Shown here one piece after another: positions 19,122-28,522 of a DNA stretch of 64,000 nt. The DNA comes from Pseudooceanicola sp. HF7. GTDB lineage: Bacteria > Pseudomonadota > Alphaproteobacteria > Rhodobacterales > Rhodobacteraceae. Position 1 is the first letter of the stretch, and each line of letters begins with the position of its first letter. The stretch covers positions 1 to 64,000 of the forward strand of contig NZ_JAATOW010000007.1 in NCBI RefSeq assembly GCF_011806405.1, in the 5' to 3' direction. Under the pieces are notes generated by a model. The model made no database searches. It was given only the letters and a program-made list of their open reading frames with translations, and was not told the DNA's origin. Position numbers and translations under genes: made by a program.

Positions 19122-20000
19122 GTGGCATTTGCGGAACCGTCAAAAAGCCATCTGACCCGCACCGCCATGAAGGCGGAGCTGCTGGATGCAGATACCGAAC
19201 TCAAGCTTGCCTACGCCTGGCGCGATGACCGGGACACCGCCGCGTTGCATCGCCTGGTGACGGCCTACATGCGGCTGGCGATTTCCATGGCCGGCAAATA
19301 TCGGCGCTACGGTGCGCCGATGAACGACCTTGTACAGGAAGCCGGGCTGGGCCTGATGAAGGCGGCCGACAAGTTCGATCCGGACCGGGGCGTGCGGTTT
19401 TCTACCTACGCCGTGTGGTGGATCAAGGCCTCCATCCAGGATTACGTGATGCGCAACTGGTCCATGGTGCGCACCGGCTCCACCTCTTCGCAGAAGTCGT
19501 TGTTCTTCAACATGCGCCGGGTCCAGGCGCGGCTGGAACGCGAGGCGATGGGCCGTGGCGAAACGCTTGATGGTGACCAGGTCCGCCAGCTGATCGCGAC
19601 CGAAGTCGGCGTGCCCCTGCGCGACGTGGAGATGATGGAAGGCCGGCTTTCGGGCACGGATTTCTCTCTCAACGCGACGCAGTCGAGCGAAGACGAGGGC
19701 CGTGAGTGGATCGAGACGCTGGAAGATGACAGCGACGGCGCGGAAGAGATCGTGACGCGCGATCATGACCGGGTCGCCCTGCGCGGCTGGCTTGTAGGCG
19801 CCATGGCGGAGCTGAACGATCGTGAACGGATGATCGTGCGCGAGCGCAAGCTGCGCGATGCCCCCCGCACGCTGGAAAGCCTGGGCTCTGAACTTGGCCT
19901 GTCCAAGGAACGGGTGCGCCAGCTGGAAAGCGCGGCCTTTACCAAGATGCGCAAATCCCTGCAGTCCCAAGGGCTGGAGCCGGAAGCCCTGCTGCACTGA
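19122..20000 (+). CDS. rpoH2: RpoHII-type RNA polymerase sigma factor
   Basis: The protein has 292 aa and belongs to the sigma-32 family. Region 2 (about 45-115, VQEAGLGLMKAADKFDPDRG, FSTYAVWWIKASIQDYVMR), the RpoH box QKSLFFNMR (124-132) and region 4.2 (LSKERVRQLESAAFTKM) are clear. The short N-terminus and the box sequence are of the RpoHII type, which in Rhodobacter handles oxidative and singlet-oxygen stress alongside RpoHI. The start is GTG at 19122 with GGGGGA 7 nt upstream; an ATG at 19167 has no ribosome site and would trim conserved residues. Confidence 0.9.
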   Translation: MAFAEPSKSHLTRTAMKAELLDADTELKLAYAWRDDRDTAALHRLVTAYMRLAISMAGKYRRYGAPMNDLVQEAGLGLMKAADKFDPDRGVRFSTYAVWWIKASIQDYVMRNWSMVRTGSTSSQKSLFFNMRRVQARLEREAMGRGETLDGDQVRQLIATEVGVPLRDVEMMEGRLSGTDFSLNATQSSEDEGREWIETLEDDSDGAEEIVTRDHDRVALRGWLVGAMAELNDRERMIVRERKLRDAPRTLESLGSELGLSKERVRQLESAAFTKMRKSLQSQGLEPEALLH

Positions 20001-20067
20001 GCTTGCTTGTGCCCGCCTGCCGGGCGCTCTAGTCTCGCCCGGAAACGGGTTGCGAAAGAGGGCGACG

Positions 20068-21264
20068 ATGCTGGCGGGCAAGCGAATTTTGCTGATCATC
20101 GGCGGCGGAATCGCCGCCTTCAAGGTCCCTCAGCTGATCCGGCTGTTGCGGGCAGAGGGCGCCGCGGTCACCCCGGTGATGACAGCCGGGGCAGGTGAGT
20201 TCGTCACCCCCCTGACCATTTCCGCCCTGGCAGGGGAAAAGGTCTACACCGATCTCTTCGACCTGACCAACGAAGCCGAGATGGGGCATATCCAGTTGTC
20301 CCGCGTCGCCGACTTGGTGGTCGTGGCCCCCGCAACCGCGGACCTGATGGCTAAGATGGCCGGCGGGCTGGCCGGTGACTTGGCGTCGACCCTGCTGCTG
20401 GCGACAGACACCCCCGTCCTTCTGGCCCCCGCGATGAACGTGCGGATGTGGCTGAACCCTGCGACCCAGCGGAACCTGGCGGCGCTCAAGGGAGATGGCG
20501 TGCTGTTCACGGGCCCGGATGACGGGGACATGGCCTGCGGCGAACACGGGCCGGGGCGGATGTCTGAACCCGAAGTGATCATGCAGGCGATCCGTGACCA
20601 CCTCGGGCAGGGGCCGCTGACGGGCAAGAAGGTGCTCGTCACCTCCGGTCCCACCCATGAGCCGATTGATCCCGTGCGCTACATTGCCAACCGCTCCTCC
20701 GGGGCGCAGGGCACGGAAGTGGCCCGCGCGCTCGTGCGGCTAGGCGCAGAGGTCACCTTTGTTACGGGGCCGGCCGATGTGCCGCCCCCCGATGGCGTGA
20801 TCCTGCGCCGGGTCGAGACCGCGCAGCAGATGCTAGACGCGGTGGAGGCCGCCCTTCCCGTCGATGCGGCGGTCTTTGCCGCGGCGGTGGCGGATTGGCG
20901 CGTCGCCAGCGCCTCCGGCTCGAAGATCAAAAAGCAGAATGGGGCCCTTCCGGTGCTCGAGTTCGCGGAAAACCCCGATATCCTTGCCAGTATCTCTCAG
21001 CTCTCTGACGGGCGCCCGCCGCTGGTCGTCGGCTTCGCGGCAGAGACGGATGAGGTGATTGCCCATGCCACGGCCAAGCGGCAGCGCAAGGGCTGTGACT
21101 GGATACTGGCCAATGACGTAAGCCCGGAGACGGGGATCATGGGCGGGACGGAGAACGCCGTCACGCTGATCTCTGACGAGGGGGCTGAAAGCTGGCCGCG
21201 CATGGGCAAACGCGATGTTGCCCGCAGGCTGGCCGCAAAAATCGCGGAGACCCTGACCAAATGA
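20068..21264 (+). CDS. coaBC: Bifunctional phosphopantothenoylcysteine decarboxylase/synthetase
   Basis: The enzyme has 398 aa and performs two coenzyme A steps: joining phosphopantothenate to cysteine, then decarboxylation. The N-terminal flavoprotein CoaC half shows IGGGIAAFK, His74 in [16 protein letters not shown] (121-128) and [11 protein letters not shown]. The C-terminal CoaB half begins near 190 with [18 protein letters not shown]. The start at 20068 is preceded by GAGGG. It overlaps dut by 4 bp, opening a four-gene coupled run. Confidence 0.96.
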   Translation: MLAGKRILLIIGGGIAAFKVPQLIRLLRAEGAAVTPVMTAGAGEFVTPLTISALAGEKVYTDLFDLTNEAEMGHIQLSRVADLVVVAPATADLMAKMAGGLAGDLASTLLLATDTPVLLAPAMNVRMWLNPATQRNLAALKGDGVLFTGPDDGDMACGEHGPGRMSEPEVIMQAIRDHLGQGPLTGKKVLVTSGPTHEPIDPVRYIANRSSGAQGTEVARALVRLGAEVTFVTGPADVPPPDGVILRRVETAQQMLDAVEAALPVDAAVFAAAVADWRVASASGSKIKKQNGALPVLEFAENPDILASISQLSDGRPPLVVGFAAETDEVIAHATAKRQRKGCDWILANDVSPETGIMGGTENAVTLISDEGAESWPRMGKRDVARRLAAKIAETLTK

Positions 21265-21722
21265 AACACGTTGATATCCGGATCCTTTGGGAGGACGGCG
21301 CGGACCGCTCCCTTGGGCTGCCCAGCTATGAAAGCACCGGCGCCGCAGGCGCGGACCTGCGGGCCAACCTGCCCGACAAGGCCGAGGTGACCCTGGCACC
21401 GGGGATGCGCAAGCTGATCCCGACGGGCCTGCGCCTGGCCATTCCAGAAGGCTATGAGGTGCAGATCCGCCCGCGCTCCGGCCTGGCGCTGAAACACGGG
21501 ATAACCCTGCCCAATACGCCGGGCACCATCGATAGCGATTACCGCGGACCTCTGGGCATCATCCTGATGAACCTGGGCGATCAGCCCTTCATCGTCTCCC
21601 ACGGGGACCGCGTTGCGCAGATGCTGGTGGCGCCGGTGTGGCAGGCCCGGTGGGAGCTGGTCGAGACGCTGGATGAAACGGCGCGCGGCGAAGGCGGGTT
21701 CGGCTCCACCGGGAAGGGCTGA
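21261..21722 (+). CDS. dut: dUTP diphosphatase
   Basis: The protein has 153 aa and hydrolyses dUTP to dUMP, keeping uracil out of DNA and supplying dUMP to thymidylate synthase (ThyX in this genome, at 43.4 kb). All trimeric dUTPase motifs are visible: [36 protein letters not shown] and the C-terminal GFGSTG. It overlaps coaBC (ATGA), and its stop is followed immediately by the moeB start. Confidence 0.97.
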   Translation: MKHVDIRILWEDGADRSLGLPSYESTGAAGADLRANLPDKAEVTLAPGMRKLIPTGLRLAIPEGYEVQIRPRSGLALKHGITLPNTPGTIDSDYRGPLGIILMNLGDQPFIVSHGDRVAQMLVAPVWQARWELVETLDETARGEGGFGSTGKG

Positions 21723-22787
21723 ATGGGCTGGGTCCTGCTCTTTGCCCTCGGGCTTTGGCTGGCAGGCGGGCGCTTCGGGGTCTCGCGGCAGGCACGCACG
21801 CTTGTCGTGGCTGGGATCTACCTTGCTGCCCTCGTCGCAACTTTGGCGCTGCCCCAGGGCGATGCCATGCGCGCCTTCCTTGGCGGCGGGCCGGCACCCT
21901 GGCTGCTGCTGGGCGGAGCGCTGCTGATCGTGCTGGGTTACCGCGCGCTGCTCTCCCGCCTGAAACGGCGGGCCGAGGGGCAAGGGAGCGCCGAAACGAC
22001 ACCCGAAAACGCCCCGCTTTTCGCGGATGGTGAGCGCGAACGCTACATGCGCCACATCGTCCTGCGAGAGCTTGGCGGCCCCGGCCAGCAGAAGCTGAAG
22101 CGCGCGCGGGTGCTGGTGATCGGCGCGGGGGGGCTTGGCTCTTCGGCGCTGCTTTACCTGAACGCGGCGGGCGTGGGGACCATCGGGGTGATCGATGCGG
22201 ATACCGTGGACGCAACCAACCTGCAGCGGCAGGTGATCCACGGCGATGCCGATATCGGCCAGGCCAAGGTGCGCTCTGCCGCAGAGACGCTGAAGGCGCA
22301 GAACCCCTTCACGACGATCCGCCCCTATACTCGCGCCCTCACGCCGGATATCGCCGCTGACCTCTTCGCGGATTATGACCTGATCCTGGATGGCACCGAC
22401 AATTTCGAGACCCGCTACCTGGCCAACCGCGCCGCCGTGGCCACCGGCAAGCCACTGATCTCCGGCGCGTTGTCGCAATGGGAAGGGCAGGTCTCGGTCT
22501 TTCATCCGGCGGCAGGAGCCCCATGTTACCAGTGCATCTTCCCCGAGGCCCCGGCAGAGGGGCTGGCCCCCTCCTGTGCCGAGGCCGGGGTGCTTTCGCC
22601 GCTGCCCGGCGTGGTCGGCTCCATCATGGCGGTCGAGGGCGTCAAGCTGCTGACCGGCGCGGGGGCCGCCCTGAAAGGCGAGATGCTGATCTATGACGCG
22701 CTCTGGGGGGAAACCCGCAAGATCGCACTGAAACCGCGTCCGGACTGCCCGGTTTGTGGCGCACATGAAGAAGAGGTGACCCGATGA
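21723..22787 (+). CDS. moeB: Membrane-anchored MoeB/ThiF-family adenylyltransferase
   Basis: The protein has 354 aa. The C-terminal ~255 residues are a ThiF/MoeB E1-like domain: RYMRHIVLRELGGPGQQKL, nucleotide loop GAGGLGS (134-140), NLQRQVIH, DGTDNFETRYLAN and two zinc CxxC pairs (CYQC and CPVC). This fits activation of the sulfur-carrier MoaD in molybdopterin synthesis, or of a ThiS-like partner. Unusually, three hydrophobic segments precede it (about 1-15, 25-44 and 58-77), so the enzyme would be tethered to the inner membrane. It abuts dut and overlaps the peptidase gene by 4 bp. Confidence 0.9.
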   Translation: MGWVLLFALGLWLAGGRFGVSRQARTLVVAGIYLAALVATLALPQGDAMRAFLGGGPAPWLLLGGALLIVLGYRALLSRLKRRAEGQGSAETTPENAPLFADGERERYMRHIVLRELGGPGQQKLKRARVLVIGAGGLGSSALLYLNAAGVGTIGVIDADTVDATNLQRQVIHGDADIGQAKVRSAAETLKAQNPFTTIRPYTRALTPDIAADLFADYDLILDGTDNFETRYLANRAAVATGKPLISGALSQWEGQVSVFHPAAGAPCYQCIFPEAPAEGLAPSCAEAGVLSPLPGVVGSIMAVEGVKLLTGAGAALKGEMLIYDALWGETRKIALKPRPDCPVCGAHEEEVTR

Positions 22788-24808
22788 CCAACCCGCTGCT
22801 CTCCGATTGGGACACGCCCTTCGGCCTGCCGCCCTTCGACAAGATCACGGATGCGGATTACGCCCCCGCGCTGGACGTGGCCCTGGCCGCCCACGCGGAA
22901 GAGATCGCGGCGATCGCCGACCACCCCGATGCCCCAAGCTTTGACAACACGATCCGCGCCTACGAGGCCTCCGGCGAGCTTCTGGAAAAGGTCCTGGCGC
23001 CGTTCTACGCCCTTGCCGGTGCGGACAGCACCCCGGCACGCGAGGCGCTGCAACGCGAGTTCTCCCCCAAGCTGGCGGCGCATTTCTCTGACATCCATGC
23101 CAACAAGGCGCTCTTTGCACGCATCGCCATGCTTTGGGAAACGCGCGAAACGCTGGACCTGGATGCGGACCAGGCGCGGCTGCTCTACCTGGTGCATCGC
23201 GGCTTCGTGCGGGCCGGCGCGGCGCTTGTGGGCGAGGACGCCAAGCGCATGAAGCAGATCATGGGGCGGCTGGCAGAGCTGGGCACCCGGTTCACCCAGA
23301 ACCTGCTGGCCGATGAACGCGACTGGTTCATGGAGCTGGGGGACGAGGATCTACAGGGGCTTCCGGGCTTCGTGGTGAACTCTGCCCGCGCAGCGGGGGC
23401 AGAGCGTGACACCGGCCCGGTCGTCACCCTGTCCCGCTCGCTCATCACGCCCTTCCTGCAATTCTCCGACCGGCGCGAGCTGCGCGAAAAGGCCTTTGAC
23501 GCTTGGGCGGCCCGTGGCGAAATGGGCGGGGAGACCGACAACCGCGAAATCGTTGCAGAGATCCTGAAGCTGCGCGAGGAACGCGCCAAGCTGCTGGGCT
23601 ACGAGAACTTCGCCGCCTTCAAGCTTGAGACGGAGATGGCCGGTACGCCCGACAAGGTGCGCGAGCTGTTGATGGCCGTCTGGGAACCCGCCCGTGCCGC
23701 CGCGCTGGAAGACCAGGCCGCCATGCAGGAGATGCTGGCAGCCGATGGTCACAACGGGGCCTTCAAACCCTGGGACTGGCGTTACTACGCAGAGAAGCGG
23801 CGCAAGATCCTGCATGATTTCGACGACACCGCGCTGAAGCCCTACCTGCAGCTTGACCGGACGATCGAAGCGGCCTTTGACTGTGCGCACAGGCTTTTCG
23901 GACTTGAGTTCAAACCGGTGGAGGTGCCGGGCTACCATCCCGATTGCCGCCACTGGGAGGTGACGCGCAACGGTGAGCACCTGGCGCTGTTCATCGGGGA
24001 TTACTTTGCCCGTGGCTCCAAGCGGTCCGGGGCCTGGTGTTCCGCCATCCGCAGCCAGGCGCACCAGCCCAAGGAGCAGTCGCCCATCGTGGTCAATGTC
24101 TGCAACTTCTCCAAACCTGCTGTCGGAGAACCCGCGCTGCTGTCCTATGATGACGCGCGCACGCTCTTCCACGAGTTCGGCCATGCGCTGCACCAGATGC
24201 TGTCGGATGTGACTTGGGAGCGTGTCTCCGGCACCTCCGTCAGCCGCGATTTCGTGGAGCTGCCCAGCCAGCTTTACGAACACTGGCTGGAAGTGCCGCA
24301 GGTGCTTGAAAAATACGCCACCCACGTGGAGACCGGCGCGCCGATGCCGAAGGAGATGCTGGACAAGGTGCTGGGTGCGGCGACCTTCGACATGGGCTTC
24401 TCTACGGTCGAATACGTCGCCTCCGCCCTGGTGGATCTTGAATTCCACGATGGCCCGGCCCCAGCCGATCCCATGGCGAAACAGGCAGAGGTGCTGACCG
24501 CACTCGGCATGCCCGAAGCCATCGTCATGCGCCACGCCACGCCGCATTTCGCGCATGTCTTTTCCGGCGACGGCTATTCGTCGGGCTATTACAGCTACAT
24601 GTGGTCCGAGGTCATGGACGCCGATGCATTCGAGGCCTTCAAGGAAGCCGGCAGCGCCTTCGATCCGGAGACCGCGAAATCCCTTGAGGAAAACATCCTG
24701 TCCAAGGGTGGCTCCGTCGAGGCGGAAGAGCTTTACACGCGCTTCCGCGGCCGGATGCCGGGCGTGGATGCGCTGCTGAAGGGCAGAGGGCTGATCGCCG
24801 CCGAGTGA
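22784..24808 (+). CDS. M3-family metallopeptidase (oligopeptidase A / Dcp-like)
   Basis: The protein has 674 aa, the standard length for cytoplasmic M3 oligopeptidases. The zinc motif HEFGH (His463, Glu464, His467) and the downstream helix ending in LPSQLYEHW match thimet/oligopeptidase A/peptidyl-dipeptidase enzymes that degrade short peptides. No signal peptide is seen. It is last in the coaBC-dut-moeB run, joined by an ATGA overlap, and is followed by a strong terminator. Confidence 0.94.
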   Translation: MTNPLLSDWDTPFGLPPFDKITDADYAPALDVALAAHAEEIAAIADHPDAPSFDNTIRAYEASGELLEKVLAPFYALAGADSTPAREALQREFSPKLAAHFSDIHANKALFARIAMLWETRETLDLDADQARLLYLVHRGFVRAGAALVGEDAKRMKQIMGRLAELGTRFTQNLLADERDWFMELGDEDLQGLPGFVVNSARAAGAERDTGPVVTLSRSLITPFLQFSDRRELREKAFDAWAARGEMGGETDNREIVAEILKLREERAKLLGYENFAAFKLETEMAGTPDKVRELLMAVWEPARAAALEDQAAMQEMLAADGHNGAFKPWDWRYYAEKRRKILHDFDDTALKPYLQLDRTIEAAFDCAHRLFGLEFKPVEVPGYHPDCRHWEVTRNGEHLALFIGDYFARGSKRSGAWCSAIRSQAHQPKEQSPIVVNVCNFSKPAVGEPALLSYDDARTLFHEFGHALHQMLSDVTWERVSGTSVSRDFVELPSQLYEHWLEVPQVLEKYATHVETGAPMPKEMLDKVLGAATFDMGFSTVEYVASALVDLEFHDGPAPADPMAKQAEVLTALGMPEAIVMRHATPHFAHVFSGDGYSSGYYSYMWSEVMDADAFEAFKEAGSAFDPETAKSLEENILSKGGSVEAEELYTRFRGRMPGVDALLKGRGLIAAE

Positions 24809-24830
24809 TCCCGGCGGTCAATCGTTTCGG

Positions 24831-24858
24831 AAAGGGCGGGCGCAGAGCCCGCCCTTTT
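24831..24858. terminator. Intrinsic terminator, convergent
   Basis: A perfect 11-bp stem (24831-24841 with 24847-24857, loop GCAGA), GC-rich with AAA/TTT ends and TTTT on the plus side. It closes the coaBC to peptidase run and abuts the stop codon of the converging kpsE-like gene. Confidence 0.85.
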
Positions 24859-26630
24859 CAGTTGGACACCTGCTCTTTCAGGATCGCGCTGGTCAGGGAG
24901 ATCATCAGGTAGACCCCGGACATGATGAAAAGCACCAGGATCGTGTTCTCGAAGGCGCGGGGATAGCTGGGATCTTCCGGCGCGACGGGCCGGACAGAGG
25001 TGGTCAGGTAACGGACCTGCCGGTTCGCTTCCATCTCGGCCTGTTTCTGGTTTTCCAGGGCAGCCTGCAGGAAGAGGTCCGTCGTGGCCAGGTCCGCCTG
25101 GGCCATCCTGACCTCGGCTGTCTTGGCGGCCAGGGAATTGTCGTCTGCCTGCGCCTGGGTCATCCTGGTGGTGAGATCCTCCACCACCTGTTCAAGGCGC
25201 GCGATCTCGCCTTCCACGCCATCCACCCGCGCCTGGTTCGGGCGGGCGTTGGCATTCAGAGAGGACAGCTCAAGCTTCTTGTCCTGCAGCTGCAGCTCGT
25301 AATTGCTGATCTGCGTGCGCAGCGACGCGATGACCGCATCGGGGTCCACGATCGTGCCTTCCTGCAGCTCGACCAGCCTATGCTGGGCCGCGCGGCGATC
25401 TGCCTTGGCCCGCTCAAGGGACACCCGCGCGGCCTGCATCGCATCCTCGCGCTTGCGCCGCGACAGGTCGTCGACCCGCTCTTCCGCGTATTGGATCAGT
25501 TGGGTTGAAAACAGCGCGGCCAGGGCGGGATCCGCGGCCATGGTTTCCATCCGCAACACCCCCTCGCTGGGGTCGTAGCCGATCTTCACGTAGCGCTTGT
25601 AGGTCTTGTAGACCTGTTCGATGGAGGCATCGCCCTGAAGGCGCTGGATCGGGTCGATCCAATCCTGCGTGAAGTGTTCCTCGAACCCGACATCGGCATC
25701 CAGCCGCAGCATCGCGTCCTTGGACTGCAGGTAGGATTGCACGGCGATGGAATCCTGGTTCGTGGCGAACTGCGTGCCAGAGAACAGGCTGCTCACGCTC
25801 GTGCCCGCGCCATCGGCCTGCAGGATCAGGAACTCCGACTTGGTCGAATACATCGGCGTGGCAACGAAGTAATAGTAATAGCCGGCCAGCAGAGTCGGCA
25901 GGAACACGAAGAAGGAAAGCCGGGTCAGAAGTTGCAGCGTCTTGCGCCGCCGCCGCCGCGCGATATCGCGCTGCATCGACATGATCTCTTTCTGGCGGCG
26001 CTCAGAGGAACTGGCAGGCGGCGGGCTGAACTGCGACGGGTTCCTGGTCTTCCCCCGCAAGGCCTCGGGCAGGTGGGGTTCGTCCTCCTCACCCTCTTTG
26101 CCGCTGCGGGCCTTGATGTCGGGCAGGAAGGACCGCTCGAACGGGTCCTTGTCGAAGGGATCGATCCCGCGCGCCAGCAGGATGCGCAGGGATTCCTGGT
26201 CCGTCTCTGCCTCTACCCCGTTTTTCTGCGCGACCCGGCGCAAGACGCGCAACTGGCGAGAGGACAGGTTGTCCGCGCTGTAGCTGTGCGGTGCGGCCTG
26301 GGGGGATGCGCTTGCGGGGGCTTCGGCCTCTTTCGCCGGGTCGGCGGATATAGGGGCAGGGGGCGGCGTGTCCTCCTGCGCGCGCGCATCGCGCTTGGCC
26401 CGGCGGGGCAGGGTCAGCTCATCCGGCTCATAGGCAACCACCGCCGCCTCGGGGGGCGTGCTGGCCGCCTCGGGTGCGGCGGCGGGCGCGGGCTCCGCCG
26501 GGGGCGGCACTGCAACCGTGCTGCGCGTGGCCGGGCCGATCTCCTTCTCCGGATCCCAGCCGTCCGGCATCGCCCCGACCGGTCCCGTCGTCCGGATGCG
26601 GAAACGTTTAGCCTTGGGATTCGTAGTCAT
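24858..26630 (-). CDS. KpsE/CtrB-like capsule polysaccharide export inner-membrane protein
   Basis: The protein has 590 aa. A long cytoplasmic N-terminus rich in Pro, Ala and Glu (1-235) contains a compact charged segment (about 123-170). A first membrane helix (about 238-256) follows, then a large periplasmic region with coiled-coil character (about 390-540), and a closing helix (about 561-585). This two-helix layout is that of polysaccharide co-polymerase/adaptor proteins of ABC-dependent capsule export. It overlaps the kpsT-like gene by 23 bp. The N-terminal extension is much longer than in E. coli KpsE. Confidence 0.85.
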   Translation of the reverse strand: MTTNPKAKRFRIRTTGPVGAMPDGWDPEKEIGPATRSTVAVPPPAEPAPAAAPEAASTPPEAAVVAYEPDELTLPRRAKRDARAQEDTPPPAPISADPAKEAEAPASASPQAAPHSYSADNLSSRQLRVLRRVAQKNGVEAETDQESLRILLARGIDPFDKDPFERSFLPDIKARSGKEGEEDEPHLPEALRGKTRNPSQFSPPPASSSERRQKEIMSMQRDIARRRRRKTLQLLTRLSFFVFLPTLLAGYYYYFVATPMYSTKSEFLILQADGAGTSVSSLFSGTQFATNQDSIAVQSYLQSKDAMLRLDADVGFEEHFTQDWIDPIQRLQGDASIEQVYKTYKRYVKIGYDPSEGVLRMETMAADPALAALFSTQLIQYAEERVDDLSRRKREDAMQAARVSLERAKADRRAAQHRLVELQEGTIVDPDAVIASLRTQISNYELQLQDKKLELSSLNANARPNQARVDGVEGEIARLEQVVEDLTTRMTQAQADDNSLAAKTAEVRMAQADLATTDLFLQAALENQKQAEMEANRQVRYLTTSVRPVAPEDPSYPRAFENTILVLFIMSGVYLMISLTSAILKEQVSN

Positions 26631-27267
26631 ACATCCGCTTCGCTTCTTCCAGGGTGTCGAACATGTAGAGTTGCCCGTCTCTCAGCACCGCGGCTTCCCG
26701 TGCGAAACGGGCCAGCACGGCGGGTTGGTGGGACACGATCACGATGGTCGTTTCCGCCAGCCGTTCGCGCAGGATCTCCCCAGCCTTCCGGTTGAACTCC
26801 ACATCGGTAGAGCTCGGCATCCCTTCGTCGATCAGATAAATGTCAAAGTCCAGCGCCAGCATCAGGGCAAAGCTGAACCGCGCCCGCATGCCTGACGAAT
26901 AGGTGCCGATGGGCTGGTCGAAATATTCCCCCAGCCCGCAGATCCAGCGGCAGTAGGCCTCGATGTAATCGGGGTCCAGCCCGTAGAGCCGCGCGATGTA
27001 GCGCGAGTTCTCCATGGCGGAGTGGCGCTTGATCACGCCGCCCATGTAGCCCAGCGGGAAGGAGATCCGGCATTCCCGGCGGATTTCCCCCTCATCGGGC
27101 TTTTCCAGCCCGGCCATCATGTTGATGAGCGTGGTCTTCCCCGTCCCGTTCGGGGCCAGGATGCCCAGAGAACGGCCCAGTTCAACCCGGAAGGATACCC
27201 GGTCAAGGATCACCTTGCGGTGGCTGCCAGTCCAGAAAGACTTGCTGACATTCTCGAATTCGAGCAT
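26608..27267 (-). CDS. KpsT-like ABC transporter ATPase for capsule export
   Basis: The protein has 219 aa. Its Walker A is atypical, APNGTGKTT (38-46, first Gly replaced by Ala), the signature is YSSGM (123-127) rather than LSGGQ, Walker B is IYLIDEG (143-149) and the switch His is in VSHQ. These are normal deviations of the KpsT/BexA/CtrD polysaccharide exporter group. It would energise export of a capsular or lipid-linked polysaccharide with a KpsM-type permease, which is not in this window. It is co-transcribed with the kpsE-like gene. Confidence 0.88.
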   Translation of the reverse strand: MLEFENVSKSFWTGSHRKVILDRVSFRVELGRSLGILAPNGTGKTTLINMMAGLEKPDEGEIRRECRISFPLGYMGGVIKRHSAMENSRYIARLYGLDPDYIEAYCRWICGLGEYFDQPIGTYSSGMRARFSFALMLALDFDIYLIDEGMPSSTDVEFNRKAGEILRERLAETTIVIVSHQPAVLARFAREAAVLRDGQLYMFDTLEEAKRMYDYESQG

Positions 27268-27463
27268 CCGCGCTCCGAACCTGCTGACCGCTACTTAAAG
27301 GAGCCTGGTTACGGCTTCGTTGAGCCATCCGAGCGAGTATGCCGGATTTTCTATGTTGGGCCAATGGGCTGACGCGAAATTCTTGGTCGCAAGACAACCG
27401 ACGCAGGGGCACCCGGGTGCTCCGCTTATCGGGTCCCTTCATGCACGCTGCGAAAGGGCGCAG

Positions 27464-27489
27464 GGCGGGGCCGGTTTACCCGCCCCGCC
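27464..27489 (-). terminator. GC-rich hairpin downstream of the permease gene
   Basis: An 8-bp stem (27464-27471 with 27482-27489) with a further GG/CC pair inside lies 5 nt after the permease stop. Only a weak CCCTTTCG follows on the minus strand, so termination efficiency is doubtful. Confidence 0.45.
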
Positions 27490-27493
27490 GCCG

Positions 27494-28522
27494 TCAGACC
27501 CAGAGAGCCCAGGCCATGCCGGCCAGCATCGCGCCCAGTATGGCCAGCCCAAGGTAGGCCACGAAGACCCTTGGCTTGACCAGCGCCCAGACCGCCACCG
27601 CCGCCGGGATGCAGCTGACGCCCCCCGCGATGATAAAGGACATGGCTGCACCCGGCGCCATCCCCTGCTGCATCAGCCCGCCCACCAGCGGAATCGCCGC
27701 ATAGCCGTTCAGATAGGCTGGGGCGCCCACGATGGCCCCCAGAAGAATCGGCCCGATCCCTTCGCCCCCCAGGACAGAGGCAATCCATTCCGCCGGCAGG
27801 TATTCCAGCATCACGGCCTCAAGCAGGTAGGCTAGAAGCAGCCATTTGCCCAAAAACAGCAGGTTCTCCAGCGTGGTCTCACGGAAGGTCGCGCGCCGCT
27901 CGGCATCGGACCAGAAGCGCCAATTCGGCGCGCCCTGGAAGGGTTTCTTCACGCCGCAGCAGCCACCCACGCTGGCCCGTTCCCGCAGCGGATCGGCGAA
28001 GACGGGCGAGCGTTTCAGAACCATGACGACAGCCCCGCCGAACAACCCCAGCCCGATGGCCGCGATCGTCTTGGCCACGGCGAACTCAAGCCCCAGCGTT
28101 CCCGCGGTGATGGAGAACATCGCCGGATCCATCAGCGGAGAGCTCAGCCAGAAGGCCATGACCGCGGACAGCGGCGCGCCGACAGCCAGAAGGGCGGCGA
28201 TGAAGGGGATGACCTGGCAGGAACAGAAGGGCGACAGCCCGCCCAGCAGGGCCGCCATCAGGATCATCCGCGCCTCGTTGCCTTCGAAGGCTTTCGCCAG
28301 CAGCGACTCCGCGCCGGTGGCCTTCATGAAACCGATTGCGATCACGGCAAAAAGGATGAAGGGCAGGGTGCCCCAGAAGGCTTCTCCGGCAAAGACGACA
28401 GAGGGGCGCAGCTGCGCCGGATCTGCAAGGGCGATGGCGCAAAGGACCAGGGCGATGGCAACCCAGGCACCGTCCAGATGTGCCCGCAGGCCCCGGTAGC
28501 CTGTCATCAGCATCTGGGTCAT
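27494..28522 (-). CDS. Predicted metal/metalloid efflux permease (DUF318/ArsP-like)
   Basis: The protein has 342 aa with about eight to nine membrane segments. A conserved SPFCSCQVIP (97-106; Cys100 and Cys102) lies in an early helix and a CC pair in the central loop (near 188), the Cys arrangement seen in ArsP-type organoarsenical and related Cu/Zn permeases. The substrate is inferred only as a thiophilic metal or metalloid. Its start overlaps the stop of the arsR-like gene by 4 bp, so it is co-expressed with and probably derepressed through that regulator. Confidence 0.85.
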   Translation of the reverse strand: MTQMLMTGYRGLRAHLDGAWVAIALVLCAIALADPAQLRPSVVFAGEAFWGTLPFILFAVIAIGFMKATGAESLLAKAFEGNEARMILMAALLGGLSPFCSCQVIPFIAALLAVGAPLSAVMAFWLSSPLMDPAMFSITAGTLGLEFAVAKTIAAIGLGLFGGAVVMVLKRSPVFADPLRERASVGGCCGVKKPFQGAPNWRFWSDAERRATFRETTLENLLFLGKWLLLAYLLEAVMLEYLPAEWIASVLGGEGIGPILLGAIVGAPAYLNGYAAIPLVGGLMQQGMAPGAAMSFIIAGGVSCIPAAVAVWALVKPRVFVAYLGLAILGAMLAGMAWALWV

